Positions 16,583-24,848 of a stretch of 38,755 nucleotides of DNA are shown in pieces. The notes beneath the pieces are model-generated. The model saw only the letters and a program-made list of their open reading frames with translations. It did not search any database and was not told the DNA's origin. Within the stretch, counting starts at the first letter, position 1. Each line of letters begins with the position of its first letter. Origin of the DNA: a virus. The DNA lies in the IMG/VR virus record IMGVR_UViG_3300021597_000025, positions 1 to 38,755 of that record; one strand, written 5' to 3'. The position numbers and the translations under genes were made by a program.

Positions 16583-17182
16583 GGCGGCGTCCTCTTGTTG
16601 TGTGATGTTAGAATTTTTGAAGTGCAATGAAGCGGCGAGTTGCGCAAGCGGAGCCATACCGTCAACTCCTGGTCGATTTACCAAGCCAGCAGAATGCAAA
16701 AATGTTGGCCGACCTGTTAGCGTGTCGTAACCAAATACGGCAGATATATATTTATATTCACCACTTGATAAATGTGCTTGTGCCTTGGAAGTCCAGCGAG
16801 GTTTAATGAATAAGCCTTTGCCTTCAATAAAGTGCACGTCACCAATATTAAAATAGCCAGCAGCAATTGCAGGTTGGCCGTTTTGCTCGGTCTTTAGCGT
16901 TTGGTGTTCATAGTCAATGACCAAATCGCCAATTTGATGCGGGGTATTAGCTTTTAGCTGTTCAAACGCAGCTTTATCCATTAACCATTGGTTGCCAGCA
17001 ACGTCGTTAGGTCTACCATCAACGGCTTGAAAGTGTCCGGCGGGTAGCAGTTGCACTAACCCATGGTCGCTCACCTCAAACGCATTCCCACCCAAAATGG
17101 CCAAGTTAGCGCTTGTTTGCGTCGATGCAGATAAAACCGCAAGGGCGGTGTAATTCATTATTTGTTGGTTTAATGTTTTCAT
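16013..17182 (-). CDS. I: Head maturation protease with C-terminal scaffold, Mu gpI type, 389 aa
   Basis: Residues 1-190 correspond to the Mu I protein (ILGGNAFEVSDHGLVQLLPAG, GDLVIDYEHQTLK, KYISAVFGYDTLTGRPTFLHSAGLVNRPGVDG split over the region). Residues 200-389 are helical, Ala/Gln/Lys-rich, with coiled-coil character, as in a scaffold. The protease trims scaffold and head proteins during maturation. The GGAGG before the ATG at 17182 is only one base away, which is unusually close; an in-frame ATG at 17158 lacks a better site. The late-activator motif at 17214-17237 lies just upstream. Confidence 0.9.
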   Translation of the reverse strand: MKTLNQQIMNYTALAVLSASTQTSANLAILGGNAFEVSDHGLVQLLPAGHFQAVDGRPNDVAGNQWLMDKAAFEQLKANTPHQIGDLVIDYEHQTLKTEQNGQPAIAAGYFNIGDVHFIEGKGLFIKPRWTSKAQAHLSSGEYKYISAVFGYDTLTGRPTFLHSAGLVNRPGVDGMAPLAQLAASLHFKNSNITQQEDAAVNEILLAILKALGIKIEGELPSDVASLKAFETEALTALSALNAKADQVPTLNQQIVALKANSNPDPSEYVPVAAVTELQQNLAALQAQVNGSEVDKIVEQGKAAGKIIASMEDWARELGNKDVTQLKAFLDATPAIAALKSQQSDKTNLDDARNNDVVALSAEDKEAATLLGMTEKEFADQKALEQGAK

Positions 17183-17213
17183 GCCTCCAATATCGCGTGA
17201 ATGGTGGCCAGTA

Positions 17214-17237
17214 AATATTAACCTGTGTTAGTAATTT
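17214..17237 (-). promoter_or_regulatory. Late-activator (Mor/C-like) binding motif, copy 1 (PI)
   Basis: On the minus strand it reads AAATTACTAA, CA, then CAGGTTAATATT, ending 31 bases before the protease ATG. It is the same as the copies at 25658 and 29168 in about 20 of 24 positions. The core TTA(A/G)-N6-TTAA viewed from the plus strand (TTAACCTGTGTTAG) recalls the TTAT-N6-ATAA dyad of the Mu C site. Binding is inferred. Confidence 0.7.
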
Positions 17238-17385
17238 CAGGGCAGTTACTTAAGGTGGGATTGCTTAATTGTGCGTCTCAAAGCGCATTCGATGTCATTA
17301 CCACGAACAAAGCTCGTTTATAAAAAGTTTATAAACTCCGTACAAGTTAGAACGTCATCTTTGCGCATCATCAGTCGCATTTGAC

Positions 17386-17422
17386 ATTTGAGGCGCTTAA
17401 AATCGCGCTGAGCGCCTCAAAT
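17386..17422 (-). terminator. 12-bp stem hairpin after DUF1353 gene, possible terminator
   Basis: ATTTGAGGCGCT (17386-17397) and AGCGCCTCAAAT (17411-17422) are perfectly complementary around a 13-base loop, 12 bases after the stop of the 17434-17847 gene. No clear T-run follows on the minus strand, so it may end the first late transcript with help from Rho, or protect its 3' end. Confidence 0.55.
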
Positions 17423-17433
17423 GGGGTTGGTTG

Positions 17434-17847
17434 CTAAGGGGCGTAATAAGTTCTTTTCAGCAATGTATTGGAAGCATGCCTTTTACCGAAGGCTCTCAGT
17501 AGTTTGTTAGCCGTCGTAGCTACAAACCCCCAAATACCATCCTGTTTGCTATCCCTGGCAAACATCGCATCGGCAACTACGCGCCATTTCATATCAAGCA
17601 ATCCCATACGAATGAGCTGATAGATTGCATCATGCTTAAGGGAACCACGCATAAATCCATTTAGATCCGGTGCGCCACCCGAAACACCGTCCCAGGCATA
17701 ACCTTTCTTAACGACAAGGTTGCCATTAACATCAAGTAATAAAAAATCAGTCTTAATATCTTGTTCGGGTTGAATGGGAATGTGTTCAAAATAGTCGTGC
17801 TGCAATTGGTACTTGTAGCCCTTTTTATAGGCGATGCGCTTGGTCAT
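17434..17847 (-). CDS. DUF1353-like phage protein, 137 aa
   Basis: The central region VVKKGYAWDGVSGGAPDLNG followed by RGSLKHDAIYQLIRMG is the pattern of the DUF1353 family (a glycine/aspartate loop, then an H-D helix). Residues His and Asp of KHDAIYQ are the usual conserved pair. AGGA lies 7 bases before the ATG. It is the last gene of the first late transcription unit, 9 bases after the gpG-like gene and just before the PI region. Function of the family is not established. Confidence 0.75.
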   Translation of the reverse strand: MTKRIAYKKGYKYQLQHDYFEHIPIQPEQDIKTDFLLLDVNGNLVVKKGYAWDGVSGGAPDLNGFMRGSLKHDAIYQLIRMGLLDMKWRVVADAMFARDSKQDGIWGFVATTANKLLRAFGKRHASNTLLKRTYYAP

Positions 17848-17856
17848 GGTGGAGTC

Positions 17857-18300
17857 CTAGTTGTGAATTTCAATATCTAAATGGTCGTGAAGTATGTTAA
17901 GTACTTCGTCACGCTCAAATGGTGCAATACCCAAGAACGGTCGTGCTGGTATCTCGTCACGGCCAAATTGATGCGTTGCCGCATACTCCATATTCGAGCC
18001 TATCAACAGTGCGTCAGTTTCAAGCTGATAGCTGAGGGTATCGGCTAATGTACCAGATTCGGTAAGGATGCGTTCAGGTCGCTTTTTCTTTGCAATGGTT
18101 GCCAACTCTAGCGGTTCCCATGGGCTGCCATCGGGGGCTTGCATATCAACAAAGCGTTGCTGCGTAGACTCAACCAGGTATTCACCAACTTCACGAAGCG
18201 CAGGCTCTAGGTTTTGCCCTTGCTTTAGCAATTTATTGATCGCCTTGGTTAATGATTTTAGCCCGCGAAATTCGACTTGTATAAAGCTACCCGCCATCAC
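17857..18300 (-). CDS. G: Virion morphogenesis protein, Mu gpG type, 147 aa
   Basis: The protein has the gpG/tail-completion phrases LREVGEYLVESTQQRFVDMQ, PDGSPWEPL and YAATHQFGRDEIPARPFLGI, which are diagnostic. In Mu-like phages this small protein works at the head-tail junction during assembly. The start may be GTG at 18300 or ATG at 18297; the stop of the upstream gene overlaps (TAGTGATG). Length is normal for the family. Confidence 0.9.
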   Translation of the reverse strand: MMAGSFIQVEFRGLKSLTKAINKLLKQGQNLEPALREVGEYLVESTQQRFVDMQAPDGSPWEPLELATIAKKKRPERILTESGTLADTLSYQLETDALLIGSNMEYAATHQFGRDEIPARPFLGIAPFERDEVLNILHDHLDIEIHN

Positions 18301-18530
18301 TAACGACCTGATATTAGCTCTATATCATCTTGGGTTTGTGCCAGGTTATGCAAACTAGAATAAATCTCGTCAAACATCGCCAGCTCGTGTTCCTGTGCTT
18401 GCTGCTCTAACTCACGTACCTGTGTCAGCTTCTCGCTGAAACTAAGCCCTGTATCTTTTAGTACTTGCATGGCCGCCCGAATAGTGTCACGAGATTTAGG
18501 TTGTTGCCTTAGTTTATCTAGTCTGCTCAT
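18300..18530 (-). CDS. Small helical protein between gpF and gpG genes, 76 aa
   Basis: I chose the ATG at 18530, which forms a TGATG overlap with the gpF stop and has AAGG 7 bases upstream; a TTG one codon earlier is possible. The protein is almost wholly helical and charged (SRLDKLRQQPKSRDTIRAAM, VRELEQQAQEHELAMFDEIY), probably a coiled coil. No family recognised. Tight coupling to both neighbours suggests a head assembly accessory. Confidence 0.68.
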   Translation of the reverse strand: MSRLDKLRQQPKSRDTIRAAMQVLKDTGLSFSEKLTQVRELEQQAQEHELAMFDEIYSSLHNLAQTQDDIELISGR

Positions 18531-19930
18531 CAAATAACCTTTTTTATCAATTCATCAAAATACACGGCAATGCCTTCATCCCAACTGGCCAGTGCATCGC
18601 GGTTCAATAACCACATTGCAAAGTGCTCAGCGTGCCATTCCTTATCGTTAACTAAGCTGTATTCAGTAACACCGTAACCGTACGGGATAGGTATTCGTGG
18701 AGCTCCGGCTTTAAAATGTACTTGATGCCCTAGTTCATGTAACCAAGTAACGATAGCACCACCATGATCACCACTACTACTTGCTACGCGAACTATGTGC
18801 GAAAGCGACCATTGCTGACTACCTTCACGCAATAACAATATAGCATCTTTAACCGCTTGTGACAGATCATTGAAATTGGCTTTGCTAAAACGAGTACCTG
18901 ATTTCACTTTAATAACAACATGGCTCTTCGTTCCCCAAGTAAAGCCATTAGTTCGATTCGCTTTGTTAGTGGTGTAGTAAAATTGTGTTTGCTGGCCAAG
19001 CCTTAAATATTCAGTTACTTCCGGCAGTATTTTAAGCGCGGCGCGGTTACGCGCGCCCATTTCCGCCTGTTTAATAAAGAGTGATTTTATGTCGTGCTTA
19101 ACGAGGAACTGACTAAGCAAGGCCACGCGATCGCTAGCGGTGTCAAACTGAATTAACGCAGCGTTGAGGCTATGCACATCTGCACCGCTAACGGTGCTAA
19201 AGGCTGACGGCACTATCCGTTCAGGTGATTTGTATGGCGCTTTCTTCACCGTACTTTGTTTTTGTATTACCGCTTGCGACGTTGATTTTTTAGGCGCGTA
19301 ATCAAAGCCAGGATCAATGCCTTTCGGAATACGGTGTGTCTCACCAGTGACTTTATCAATCCATTCCTTAAATTCAATTCTAGGTGAACCTTCTACTGTT
19401 AAGCCTTTTCGCTGAATGTATTGAGCGCTGCGACCACGTACACGACATTTACAGCCCCAACCATTAGAAGGAAAGTGTGTTTGCCACCACGGATCGTCTT
19501 TGGGTAATATGCGACCATGCCAACGCAAGTGTAATTCTCGTGGGTGCAAGCTGTCGCCGTGTTGATATTCCCAATAATCAAAATGCTGTAGCTGTTCATA
19601 ACGTCCAGCATTGTAGCTTTGTCGCATGTTAGTATCGTATATAACTCTACTGCGCCATGCGGCGTCACCCGTATGCGACCAACCATAACGCTTTTTAATA
19701 TTGTCAAATTCTTTTTTGAACCAGGTGATTGATTTACCTTCGGCAATGGCTAAATCAACCGCCTGGCGAAAGTCGTTGAGCAAATCATCGCGTAGTGCAC
19801 CGGCAATCATAAAACTGGTATTGTGCTGTTCTCGCCAGACATCAGCCCAACGCACAGACGTTACATTCAGCTTGCGTCGAAAAAAATCTATTTGCTCAGC
19901 AAAAGAGAGTGAACCATAGTTAACGGTCAT
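18530..19930 (-). CDS. F: Mu gpF-like head morphogenesis protein fused to HExxH metallopeptidase-like domain, 466 aa
   Basis: Residues 1-215 are the Mu F head domain: WREQHNTSFMIAGALRDDLL, RSRVIYDTNMRQSYNAGRYEQ, RELHLRWHGRILPKDDPWW and FPSNGWGCKCRVRGRS. Residues 290-466 are a separate domain containing a zinc-protease motif, H398-E-L-G-H402 (TWLHELGHQVHF), followed at 431-436 by E-W-H-A-E-H, whose Glu could be the third ligand as in zincins. C-terminal enzyme or toxin domains are common on phage head morphogenesis proteins. Here a peptidase is suggested, perhaps acting in head maturation or on host proteins after ejection. It lies between portal and small helical gene, with TAATG/TGATG overlaps. 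Confidence 0.88.
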   Translation of the reverse strand: MTVNYGSLSFAEQIDFFRRKLNVTSVRWADVWREQHNTSFMIAGALRDDLLNDFRQAVDLAIAEGKSITWFKKEFDNIKKRYGWSHTGDAAWRSRVIYDTNMRQSYNAGRYEQLQHFDYWEYQHGDSLHPRELHLRWHGRILPKDDPWWQTHFPSNGWGCKCRVRGRSAQYIQRKGLTVEGSPRIEFKEWIDKVTGETHRIPKGIDPGFDYAPKKSTSQAVIQKQSTVKKAPYKSPERIVPSAFSTVSGADVHSLNAALIQFDTASDRVALLSQFLVKHDIKSLFIKQAEMGARNRAALKILPEVTEYLRLGQQTQFYYTTNKANRTNGFTWGTKSHVVIKVKSGTRFSKANFNDLSQAVKDAILLLREGSQQWSLSHIVRVASSSGDHGGAIVTWLHELGHQVHFKAGAPRIPIPYGYGVTEYSLVNDKEWHAEHFAMWLLNRDALASWDEGIAVYFDELIKKVI

Positions 19931-21549
19931 TAATTACCTTCGTATACGTCATGTTGTCCAATTAATTGCGCTGAACTCATCGCAAGTTGCATCACCTTGG
20001 CCATGTCGTCGATAGGCAAATCTAAATCCAATAATTGAGTTTGTAATATTTCCAATGAGCTTGCGTTGTTAACTAGGGATTCAATTTGATCTACCATGCC
20101 TTTTAACTCTGGTGACAATGCCGCAGCGAGTTTGTCACTCTGTTGCTGAACAGGGTCATTTGCATCTATTGCCTTGAGCGCAGTAATAGCCCTTTGCATA
20201 GTGGCTTTAAGAGGTACTGGCTTCTTATTGCCTTCTAAGTTCTCTGGCGATTTATTTTGGGCGACACCTGGAACTGATTGATTCAACGACAGCACTTGTT
20301 CACCGTCTTCCGGTTCAGGGATTTGCAGTTTTTTGTGTAACCATGGCAAAGGAATTTTCATGCCTTTGTCGACAAGTTTGGGTAGCGCTTCCGCGTAAAG
20401 GCTTAGATCTTCTGGCTCTTGAATATCAAACGCAAACTTAGGTAAACGACGTTCATCGCGAAAGCTTTTACCGTTAAGCACGTAGAGCGGCATGACTAAA
20501 TCACGTGTTAAAGTCGCTGCAATTTGTTTTAAATCGCTATTGCGTAATTCAATACGTGATTCGTTATGCACATTGCCAAGTGCATTAGTTGAACTTTTGC
20601 CATCTGCTTGGCTGGTTAACGTGCTGCCTAATATTGCTTTTGATTGACTGCGTTCACACCAAGATATCATTAACTCGAACGGGTCAGCTTGGCCACTGGC
20701 TGCATTAGCGAAGTCAATTTCCATCCCTTTGGGAATGATACCTCCCGCGTTATGACCAATTGACATTATTGCTTGCAGCAGGCTCGCTTTTTCGTCTCGG
20801 TCTGCACCAATAGGATATTTACCTATCCGCGCCGGAATACCATAAATCTCTAAGAATTCGGCTAAGTCGCGCACGCTATAGTTCTTAAACAAATACGGCC
20901 AAGCTAGTACCCGAATAAGGTTTGCACGGCCAATGTATCCAGATTTTGCTTTATGTTGGTGTTGTATCCAACCAAAAGGCTGTAATGGCGCACCAGTATG
21001 ACTTTGGTCACGCAGTCGTAATTCATTCTGGTTATGCGGATTGACCATAAACCAACGCGGTGGACGATGCTCAATCATGTTAGGTACGTGCAGGCCATCA
21101 CGTTGTTGCCAAGTCATTTCAAGATTGCTATAGCCCTTTAGAATACCGTCAGCCATATCAATGATAACGTCATCGACAAAATTACCATCAAGCAGAATTT
21201 CGTTGATTAACTCAGCGTCTGCTTTTTCAGCAACGCTGGCATTACGTGGAGGCTCAACGAGCCAATCAACGGTAAGCAGTGCGCTTTTACGCTTGGCGAG
21301 TTCGGCAAATATGTGGGCGTCTTTTTCTTCCATGTCTTCCGCTAAATCTGCTTGCATCATCAGGTTGCCTTGTTCAGCTTCCATCATGATACTTGCCAAC
21401 TTAGCAGGAATTAATCCGCTTGATGGGTGCTCCGCAAACTCATGTTTAAGTTGAGCGACCTGAGCGTTATTTGTGCTTTGTGGGGATTTGATGGCCTTAA
21501 TGCGAAAGCGGATGCCATTGACCTCTAAAAATTCGTTTGACGATTTCAT
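19930..21549 (-). CDS. Portal protein, Mu gp29 (DUF935) type, 539 aa
   Basis: Family phrases include IFAELAKRKSALLTVDWLVEPP, DMADGILKGYSNLEMTW, HRPPRWFMVNP and YSVRDLAEFLEIYGIPARIGKYP, all typical of DUF935 portals. The start is placed at the ATG at 21549, which overlaps the terminase stop (TAATG) and has AAAAGG nine bases upstream; an in-frame TTG at 21558 is less likely. The portal ring is the DNA gate of the head and docks the terminase. Confidence 0.93.
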   Translation of the reverse strand: MKSSNEFLEVNGIRFRIKAIKSPQSTNNAQVAQLKHEFAEHPSSGLIPAKLASIMMEAEQGNLMMQADLAEDMEEKDAHIFAELAKRKSALLTVDWLVEPPRNASVAEKADAELINEILLDGNFVDDVIIDMADGILKGYSNLEMTWQQRDGLHVPNMIEHRPPRWFMVNPHNQNELRLRDQSHTGAPLQPFGWIQHQHKAKSGYIGRANLIRVLAWPYLFKNYSVRDLAEFLEIYGIPARIGKYPIGADRDEKASLLQAIMSIGHNAGGIIPKGMEIDFANAASGQADPFELMISWCERSQSKAILGSTLTSQADGKSSTNALGNVHNESRIELRNSDLKQIAATLTRDLVMPLYVLNGKSFRDERRLPKFAFDIQEPEDLSLYAEALPKLVDKGMKIPLPWLHKKLQIPEPEDGEQVLSLNQSVPGVAQNKSPENLEGNKKPVPLKATMQRAITALKAIDANDPVQQQSDKLAAALSPELKGMVDQIESLVNNASSLEILQTQLLDLDLPIDDMAKVMQLAMSSAQLIGQHDVYEGN

Positions 21550-23195
21550 TAATAACAACCTTTTGAGTAACTGGTAGCATAATCGCTGTCATGACTGCCT
21601 TCAAAGCTAGCTTGCTTTCCTGGCAAAGGGGTGAATTCGATCGGTGCACCGTCCATCCAAGTAGCTCGATTTGCCATTGCTAGCGCCACAGCGAAGTCAC
21701 CATGTCGTTGTCGTCCGTCTTGTGCTTTTGTCGTACCCTTATCAATTTTGGGTATTCCATTAATTACTTTGATTTGACCTAAATCGTCTTGAATATCTTG
21801 GTGTTTGGGAATTTCGATATTGAAGTCTTCAAACTCAGCTTTTAGCTTGGGCATCCATTCTAGGTACCAGCGATCGCTTAACATAACTTGGTCGACCATT
21901 TCGGTGCCGTAGCGCTCAGCGGCAGCTTCTGCCAAAAAGCCACCATTACCTGTTGCATCAAACGCCAGGCCTTGTAAACGCGGCAGACGGTCACAAACAA
22001 ATATCATTATCTCGCGCTGCGCTTCATAAGTAAGATTACAAAGCTCAATAACAAACGGTACCCGTTTGGTTAGATCTTTATTAATTTGCAATGGAACAAA
22101 CTGTGAAAGGTCGCCTTTGCGTGCAAAGTCTTCACCAAATGTATGGTTAAGATTAGTATCTAGTTCAGCCAAGTGCGGGGCAATTTCATCGCACCACTCT
22201 TTGATTTGAATCTTCTTATGAGCAACCGACCAGGAAAGAAAATCACTTGGGGCTGTAATTCGAATAATCGGAATATCAGACCGCATTGCACGTACAACAA
22301 GTACCCGTTTAAGGTAAACTCCACTACCTTGTTTGGGTTCGCAGTAGTATTCTTCTCTAGCGTCTTCTTCCGTTGCCGTATCGTTCAGCAGGTCTTCAAT
22401 CCATTGACTTTCCGCTAGCTGAGTCCACTTCCTCCCTTTGACTTGGCAGATACGCTTATACAAACCTTCTTTAACAGCATCCTCTATGGTAATGCGGTGT
22501 ATAGAATAGCGTTTTTTACCTGCACGGCTATCTTGAATCAGATTATTGAAAAGGTTATCAACACCATTATGCGTGCTGATTAGGCGAACTTTTGCTCCCC
22601 ACATCGTCAAAGCAAGTGCAGCTTTAAGTACTTCACCTAAACGGTCATGGAATGCAGCCTCATCAATCGTCACATTGCCTTGCATGCCACGTAAATTCGA
22701 AGGATTTGAGCTAAGCGCTTGAATTTTGAATCCACTAGCAAAGTATATCGCAAACGTTAAGATCTCTTTGCCGTCTTGACCTTCGTCTATAAATACTTCT
22801 TCGCAAATTTCACCCGCAGCTTTATCAAAGTGTTTTGCCCACATCGCAGCAGCGTCAATGAATTCGCGCGCCATTTCTTTGTTCGAGCCAACGTAAAAAT
22901 GGTTGGTACCGGAAGCTTCTTTGCTCTTACTTGCTTCTAAAACTGCGTCAGCAGCTTCCGCCCAGGTGATACCTGTACGTCGAGATTTTTCGGCGATTTT
23001 TAGCGGCGAGTCGTCAGCAATCCAACGCTTCTGATAACCAAGTAAAACCTCTTTTTCGTCGTAAGCAATAAACACTGGCAAGCCAAAACGTTCTTCGATG
23101 GAATCAACACGCTCAACTGATTTTTGATACTCAGAAGCCGACATGCGGGGCTTGTCGGCTGTAGGTATTTTTTCTTTTCGCTCACGAATAATCAC
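21549..23195 (-). CDS. Terminase large subunit, Mu gp28 type, 548 aa
   Basis: ATPase motifs: a Walker A-like segment at residues 69-76 (EKSRRTGIT) and Walker B with catalytic glutamate around 174-178 (VTIDEAAFHD). A coupling motif follows near LISTHNGVDN. The C-terminal nuclease domain includes LQGLAFDATGNGGFLAEAA with an Asp suited to metal binding. This motor packages phage DNA by headful from integrated copies. It starts at GTG 23195, overlapping the small-subunit stop (TAGTG). Confidence 0.94.
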   Translation of the reverse strand: MIIRERKEKIPTADKPRMSASEYQKSVERVDSIEERFGLPVFIAYDEKEVLLGYQKRWIADDSPLKIAEKSRRTGITWAEAADAVLEASKSKEASGTNHFYVGSNKEMAREFIDAAAMWAKHFDKAAGEICEEVFIDEGQDGKEILTFAIYFASGFKIQALSSNPSNLRGMQGNVTIDEAAFHDRLGEVLKAALALTMWGAKVRLISTHNGVDNLFNNLIQDSRAGKKRYSIHRITIEDAVKEGLYKRICQVKGRKWTQLAESQWIEDLLNDTATEEDAREEYYCEPKQGSGVYLKRVLVVRAMRSDIPIIRITAPSDFLSWSVAHKKIQIKEWCDEIAPHLAELDTNLNHTFGEDFARKGDLSQFVPLQINKDLTKRVPFVIELCNLTYEAQREIMIFVCDRLPRLQGLAFDATGNGGFLAEAAAERYGTEMVDQVMLSDRWYLEWMPKLKAEFEDFNIEIPKHQDIQDDLGQIKVINGIPKIDKGTTKAQDGRQRHGDFAVALAMANRATWMDGAPIEFTPLPGKQASFEGSHDSDYATSYSKGCY

Positions 23196-23767
23196 TAAGC
23201 TATACCTAAAATTTGTTTCTTGATACTACTAGCACCTTCATGGGTTAAGCCTGCTTTTTTTGCAACATTCTCAGCAAGCTCAGCTGCTTCTTCAGCAAAT
23301 GCCTGGCGAATTTCTTTTTCACGTTTGAGCGACTCAGTGCTGGCTTTTTCTAATCGTTCGACACTAATTGCTAAATCTTTTATCAGCTTGGGTGGCATAG
23401 GTTCTTCATCGAGCGAAGCCTTCAGCACATTGTCAAAGGCAATAGTACGGATCATTTCTATCAGTATCTTGCCGACATCGCCTGTCGGCTTGTCGCCAAG
23501 GTTGGCAATCCACTGCTCTGACACTTGACGCGCCTCTTTGATGCGCTGGCCAGCGGTATGCATTTGCGTTGAATAGCGATTAACTCCAGAAGCTGAAAGC
23601 GTAGCGCTGTCAGGCAATCCGGCATCAAGAATCATTTGGTTGACTTCAGCAACAATTTCTATTTGCTGTTGCTTACCAGAACGCAATAACTCGTCGAGCT
23701 TGTTCTTAATCTGCTCAGGCAGCAAATCAATTTTGGAAACTTTGCCGCGCTTTTTCTTATCAGCCAT
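23195..23767 (-). CDS. Terminase small subunit-like, Mu gp27 (DUF3486) type, 190 aa
   Basis: Opens with a basic stretch MADKKKRGKVSKIDLLPEQI, then NKLDELLRSGKQQQIEIVAEVN, the conserved opening of the DUF3486/gp27 family. An N-terminal helix-turn-helix-like segment precedes a helical body with SGVNRYSTQMHTAGQRIKEARQ. In Mu-like phages this gene precedes the large terminase and is thought to select the DNA start site. TAATG overlap with the upstream gene. Confidence 0.9.
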   Translation of the reverse strand: MADKKKRGKVSKIDLLPEQIKNKLDELLRSGKQQQIEIVAEVNQMILDAGLPDSATLSASGVNRYSTQMHTAGQRIKEARQVSEQWIANLGDKPTGDVGKILIEMIRTIAFDNVLKASLDEEPMPPKLIKDLAISVERLEKASTESLKREKEIRQAFAEEAAELAENVAKKAGLTHEGASSIKKQILGIA

Positions 23768-24060
23768 TACTTAGCTCTCGGACGTTTAACACCTGGACAC
23801 ATCGCACGGCCTTCTGCGACGTCTTGGCCGCGACTTGTTAACGTCGCTAGCAAATATCGGTCGTGAGATTCAATAGAAACCAATCCTTGTTCCTTTAGCC
23901 AGAACAAGTGACTACGCACTTGATCATTACTCATTTTATGGCCATAGGCTTCACAGCCGCATTGCAACATGGAGTCGTTTGTCTGATAGCCTGTCATAGC
24001 GTTAAGCGCTTGCAAAATAGATATGCGATGATGTTCACTTTGTACTTGTTCAATACCCAT
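23767..24060 (-). CDS. Mu gp26-like winged-helix protein, 97 aa
   Basis: The sequence RISILQALNAMTGYQTNDSMLQ..VRSHLFWLKEQGLVSIESHDRYLLATLTSRGQDVAEGR is a classical winged-helix pattern with recognition helix and beta wing. Proteins of this kind lie between the gp25- and gp27-like genes in Mu-type phages (Mu gp26). Role is probably DNA binding near packaging or late control. It is separated from the gp25-like gene by 2 bases. Confidence 0.8.
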   Translation of the reverse strand: MGIEQVQSEHHRISILQALNAMTGYQTNDSMLQCGCEAYGHKMSNDQVRSHLFWLKEQGLVSIESHDRYLLATLTSRGQDVAEGRAMCPGVKRPRAK

Positions 24061-24062
24061 GA

Positions 24063-24365
24063 TTAGTCCTTTCGATTCAGTAGTTCGTTTTCAAGAAGCA
24101 TGTCAGATAATGTTTTGACTGAAGTTAAACCAGGCTCTATGCGTTTAATGTCACCACTAAGCCGTTCAATTTTGAGTTCTAATTTATGCAGTTCTTTTTC
24201 ACTTGGCAGGTTATTGAGCTGGAGCGAAATTTGGTCGACTTCGCTTCTCAGTTTCATATGGTCATCACGTTTCGCGTAAGTGCGGTGTAGTGCAAATATT
24301 ACCATCGTGAACACTCCAGAATATAAGACGATTAAAATCGGCCAGTACTTAAGTAACCAATCCAC
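24063..24365 (-). CDS. Mu gp25-like (DUF2730) membrane-anchored coiled-coil protein, 100 aa
   Basis: One N-terminal transmembrane helix (residues about 7-27, WPILIVLYSGVFTMVIFAL) followed by a long charged coiled coil (LRSEVDQISLQLNNLPSEKE). This is the DUF2730 layout seen next to terminase genes in Mu-like phages. The start is GTG at 24365 with GGAGG five bases upstream, made by the end of the preceding gene. It could function in lysis as an Rz-like spanin or in another envelope step; unproven. Confidence 0.8.
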   Translation of the reverse strand: MDWLLKYWPILIVLYSGVFTMVIFALHRTYAKRDDHMKLRSEVDQISLQLNNLPSEKELHKLELKIERLSGDIKRIEPGLTSVKTLSDMLLENELLNRKD

Positions 24366-24366
24366 A

Positions 24367-24594
24367 TTAACCTCCTAATTGTTTGGCTTTTACTTCGTTG
24401 AGCGTTTGGCACTCAATGCAACGAACAGCGTTTACTACAGCCACTCTGTTAAGTGGTACAGGTATCATGCAATCAAGACAAATACGTTGACCATCTTCAT
24501 ATAACGGCTTCTCTTTGCTACTTAACGCATGTTCAATCGCATGCGTCCGTGATTGCTCTTCGATTTTTTGAGCGTGATCTAATATGTCAGGCAA
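24367..24594 (-). CDS. TraR/DksA-type zinc-finger protein, 75 aa
   Basis: Four cysteines in two CxxC pairs, C39/C42 (ICLDCMIPVP) and C59/C62 (RCIECQ), reproduce the C-terminal zinc finger of DksA/TraR. The N-terminal helix is short, as in TraR and Mu-like homologues. TraR-type proteins bind RNA polymerase and can alter promoter output. The start is TTG at 24594 with AAGGA 7 bases upstream; no better start exists. It lies between a membrane protein gene and the DUF2730 gene. Confidence 0.85.
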   Translation of the reverse strand: MPDILDHAQKIEEQSRTHAIEHALSSKEKPLYEDGQRICLDCMIPVPLNRVAVVNAVRCIECQTLNEVKAKQLGG

Positions 24595-24605
24595 AGCGAT
24601 AATCC

Positions 24606-24848
24606 TTAAAACAAACTCATGAAACTAATAAACAAGTAAGCTGAGAAAAAAAATGCCGCAACGCATAGTGCTAAGCATGCGGCACCAAATAAGAATAAAC
24701 TCATATTGCCGCTGGCTTCATTGATGATTTGCGATTCTTCGTCACCCTCTTCGGTTGACGATTCTCGATAAGCGCTGTAAATCAAAATGAGACCGGCAAT
24801 TAAAGCCACGGCTGATACTGTAAGCGTAAAAACTTCTAAAGGTTGCAT
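24606..24848 (-). CDS. Two-helix membrane protein, candidate holin, 80 aa
   Basis: Two clear transmembrane helices: residues about 8-28 (TLTVSAVALIAGLILIYSAY) and 50-77 (FLFGAACLALCVAAFFFSAYL), with an acidic linker (ESSTEEGDEESQ) between them. Size, hydrophobicity and location 230 bases after the endolysin gene suit a holin. No family recognised. AAGGA lies 7 bases before the ATG; the start overlaps the 82-aa gene by 13 bases. Confidence 0.68.
   Translation of the reverse strand: MQPLEVFTLTVSAVALIAGLILIYSAYRESSTEEGDEESQIINEASGNMSLFLFGAACLALCVAAFFFSAYLFISFMSLF

Larger units (their letters stand above)
17183..17433. promoter_or_regulatory. 251-bp intergenic control region between DUF1353 gene and protease gene (PI region)
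   Basis: No ORF of note. Reading in the direction of transcription (minus), it holds the hairpin at 17386-17422, then an AT-rich inverted repeat GTTTATAA-AAAGT-TTATAAAC at 17316-17336, then the late-activator motif at 17214-17237 and the protease ribosome site. It separates two late transcription units at the same place as Mu promoter PI. Confidence 0.7.
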
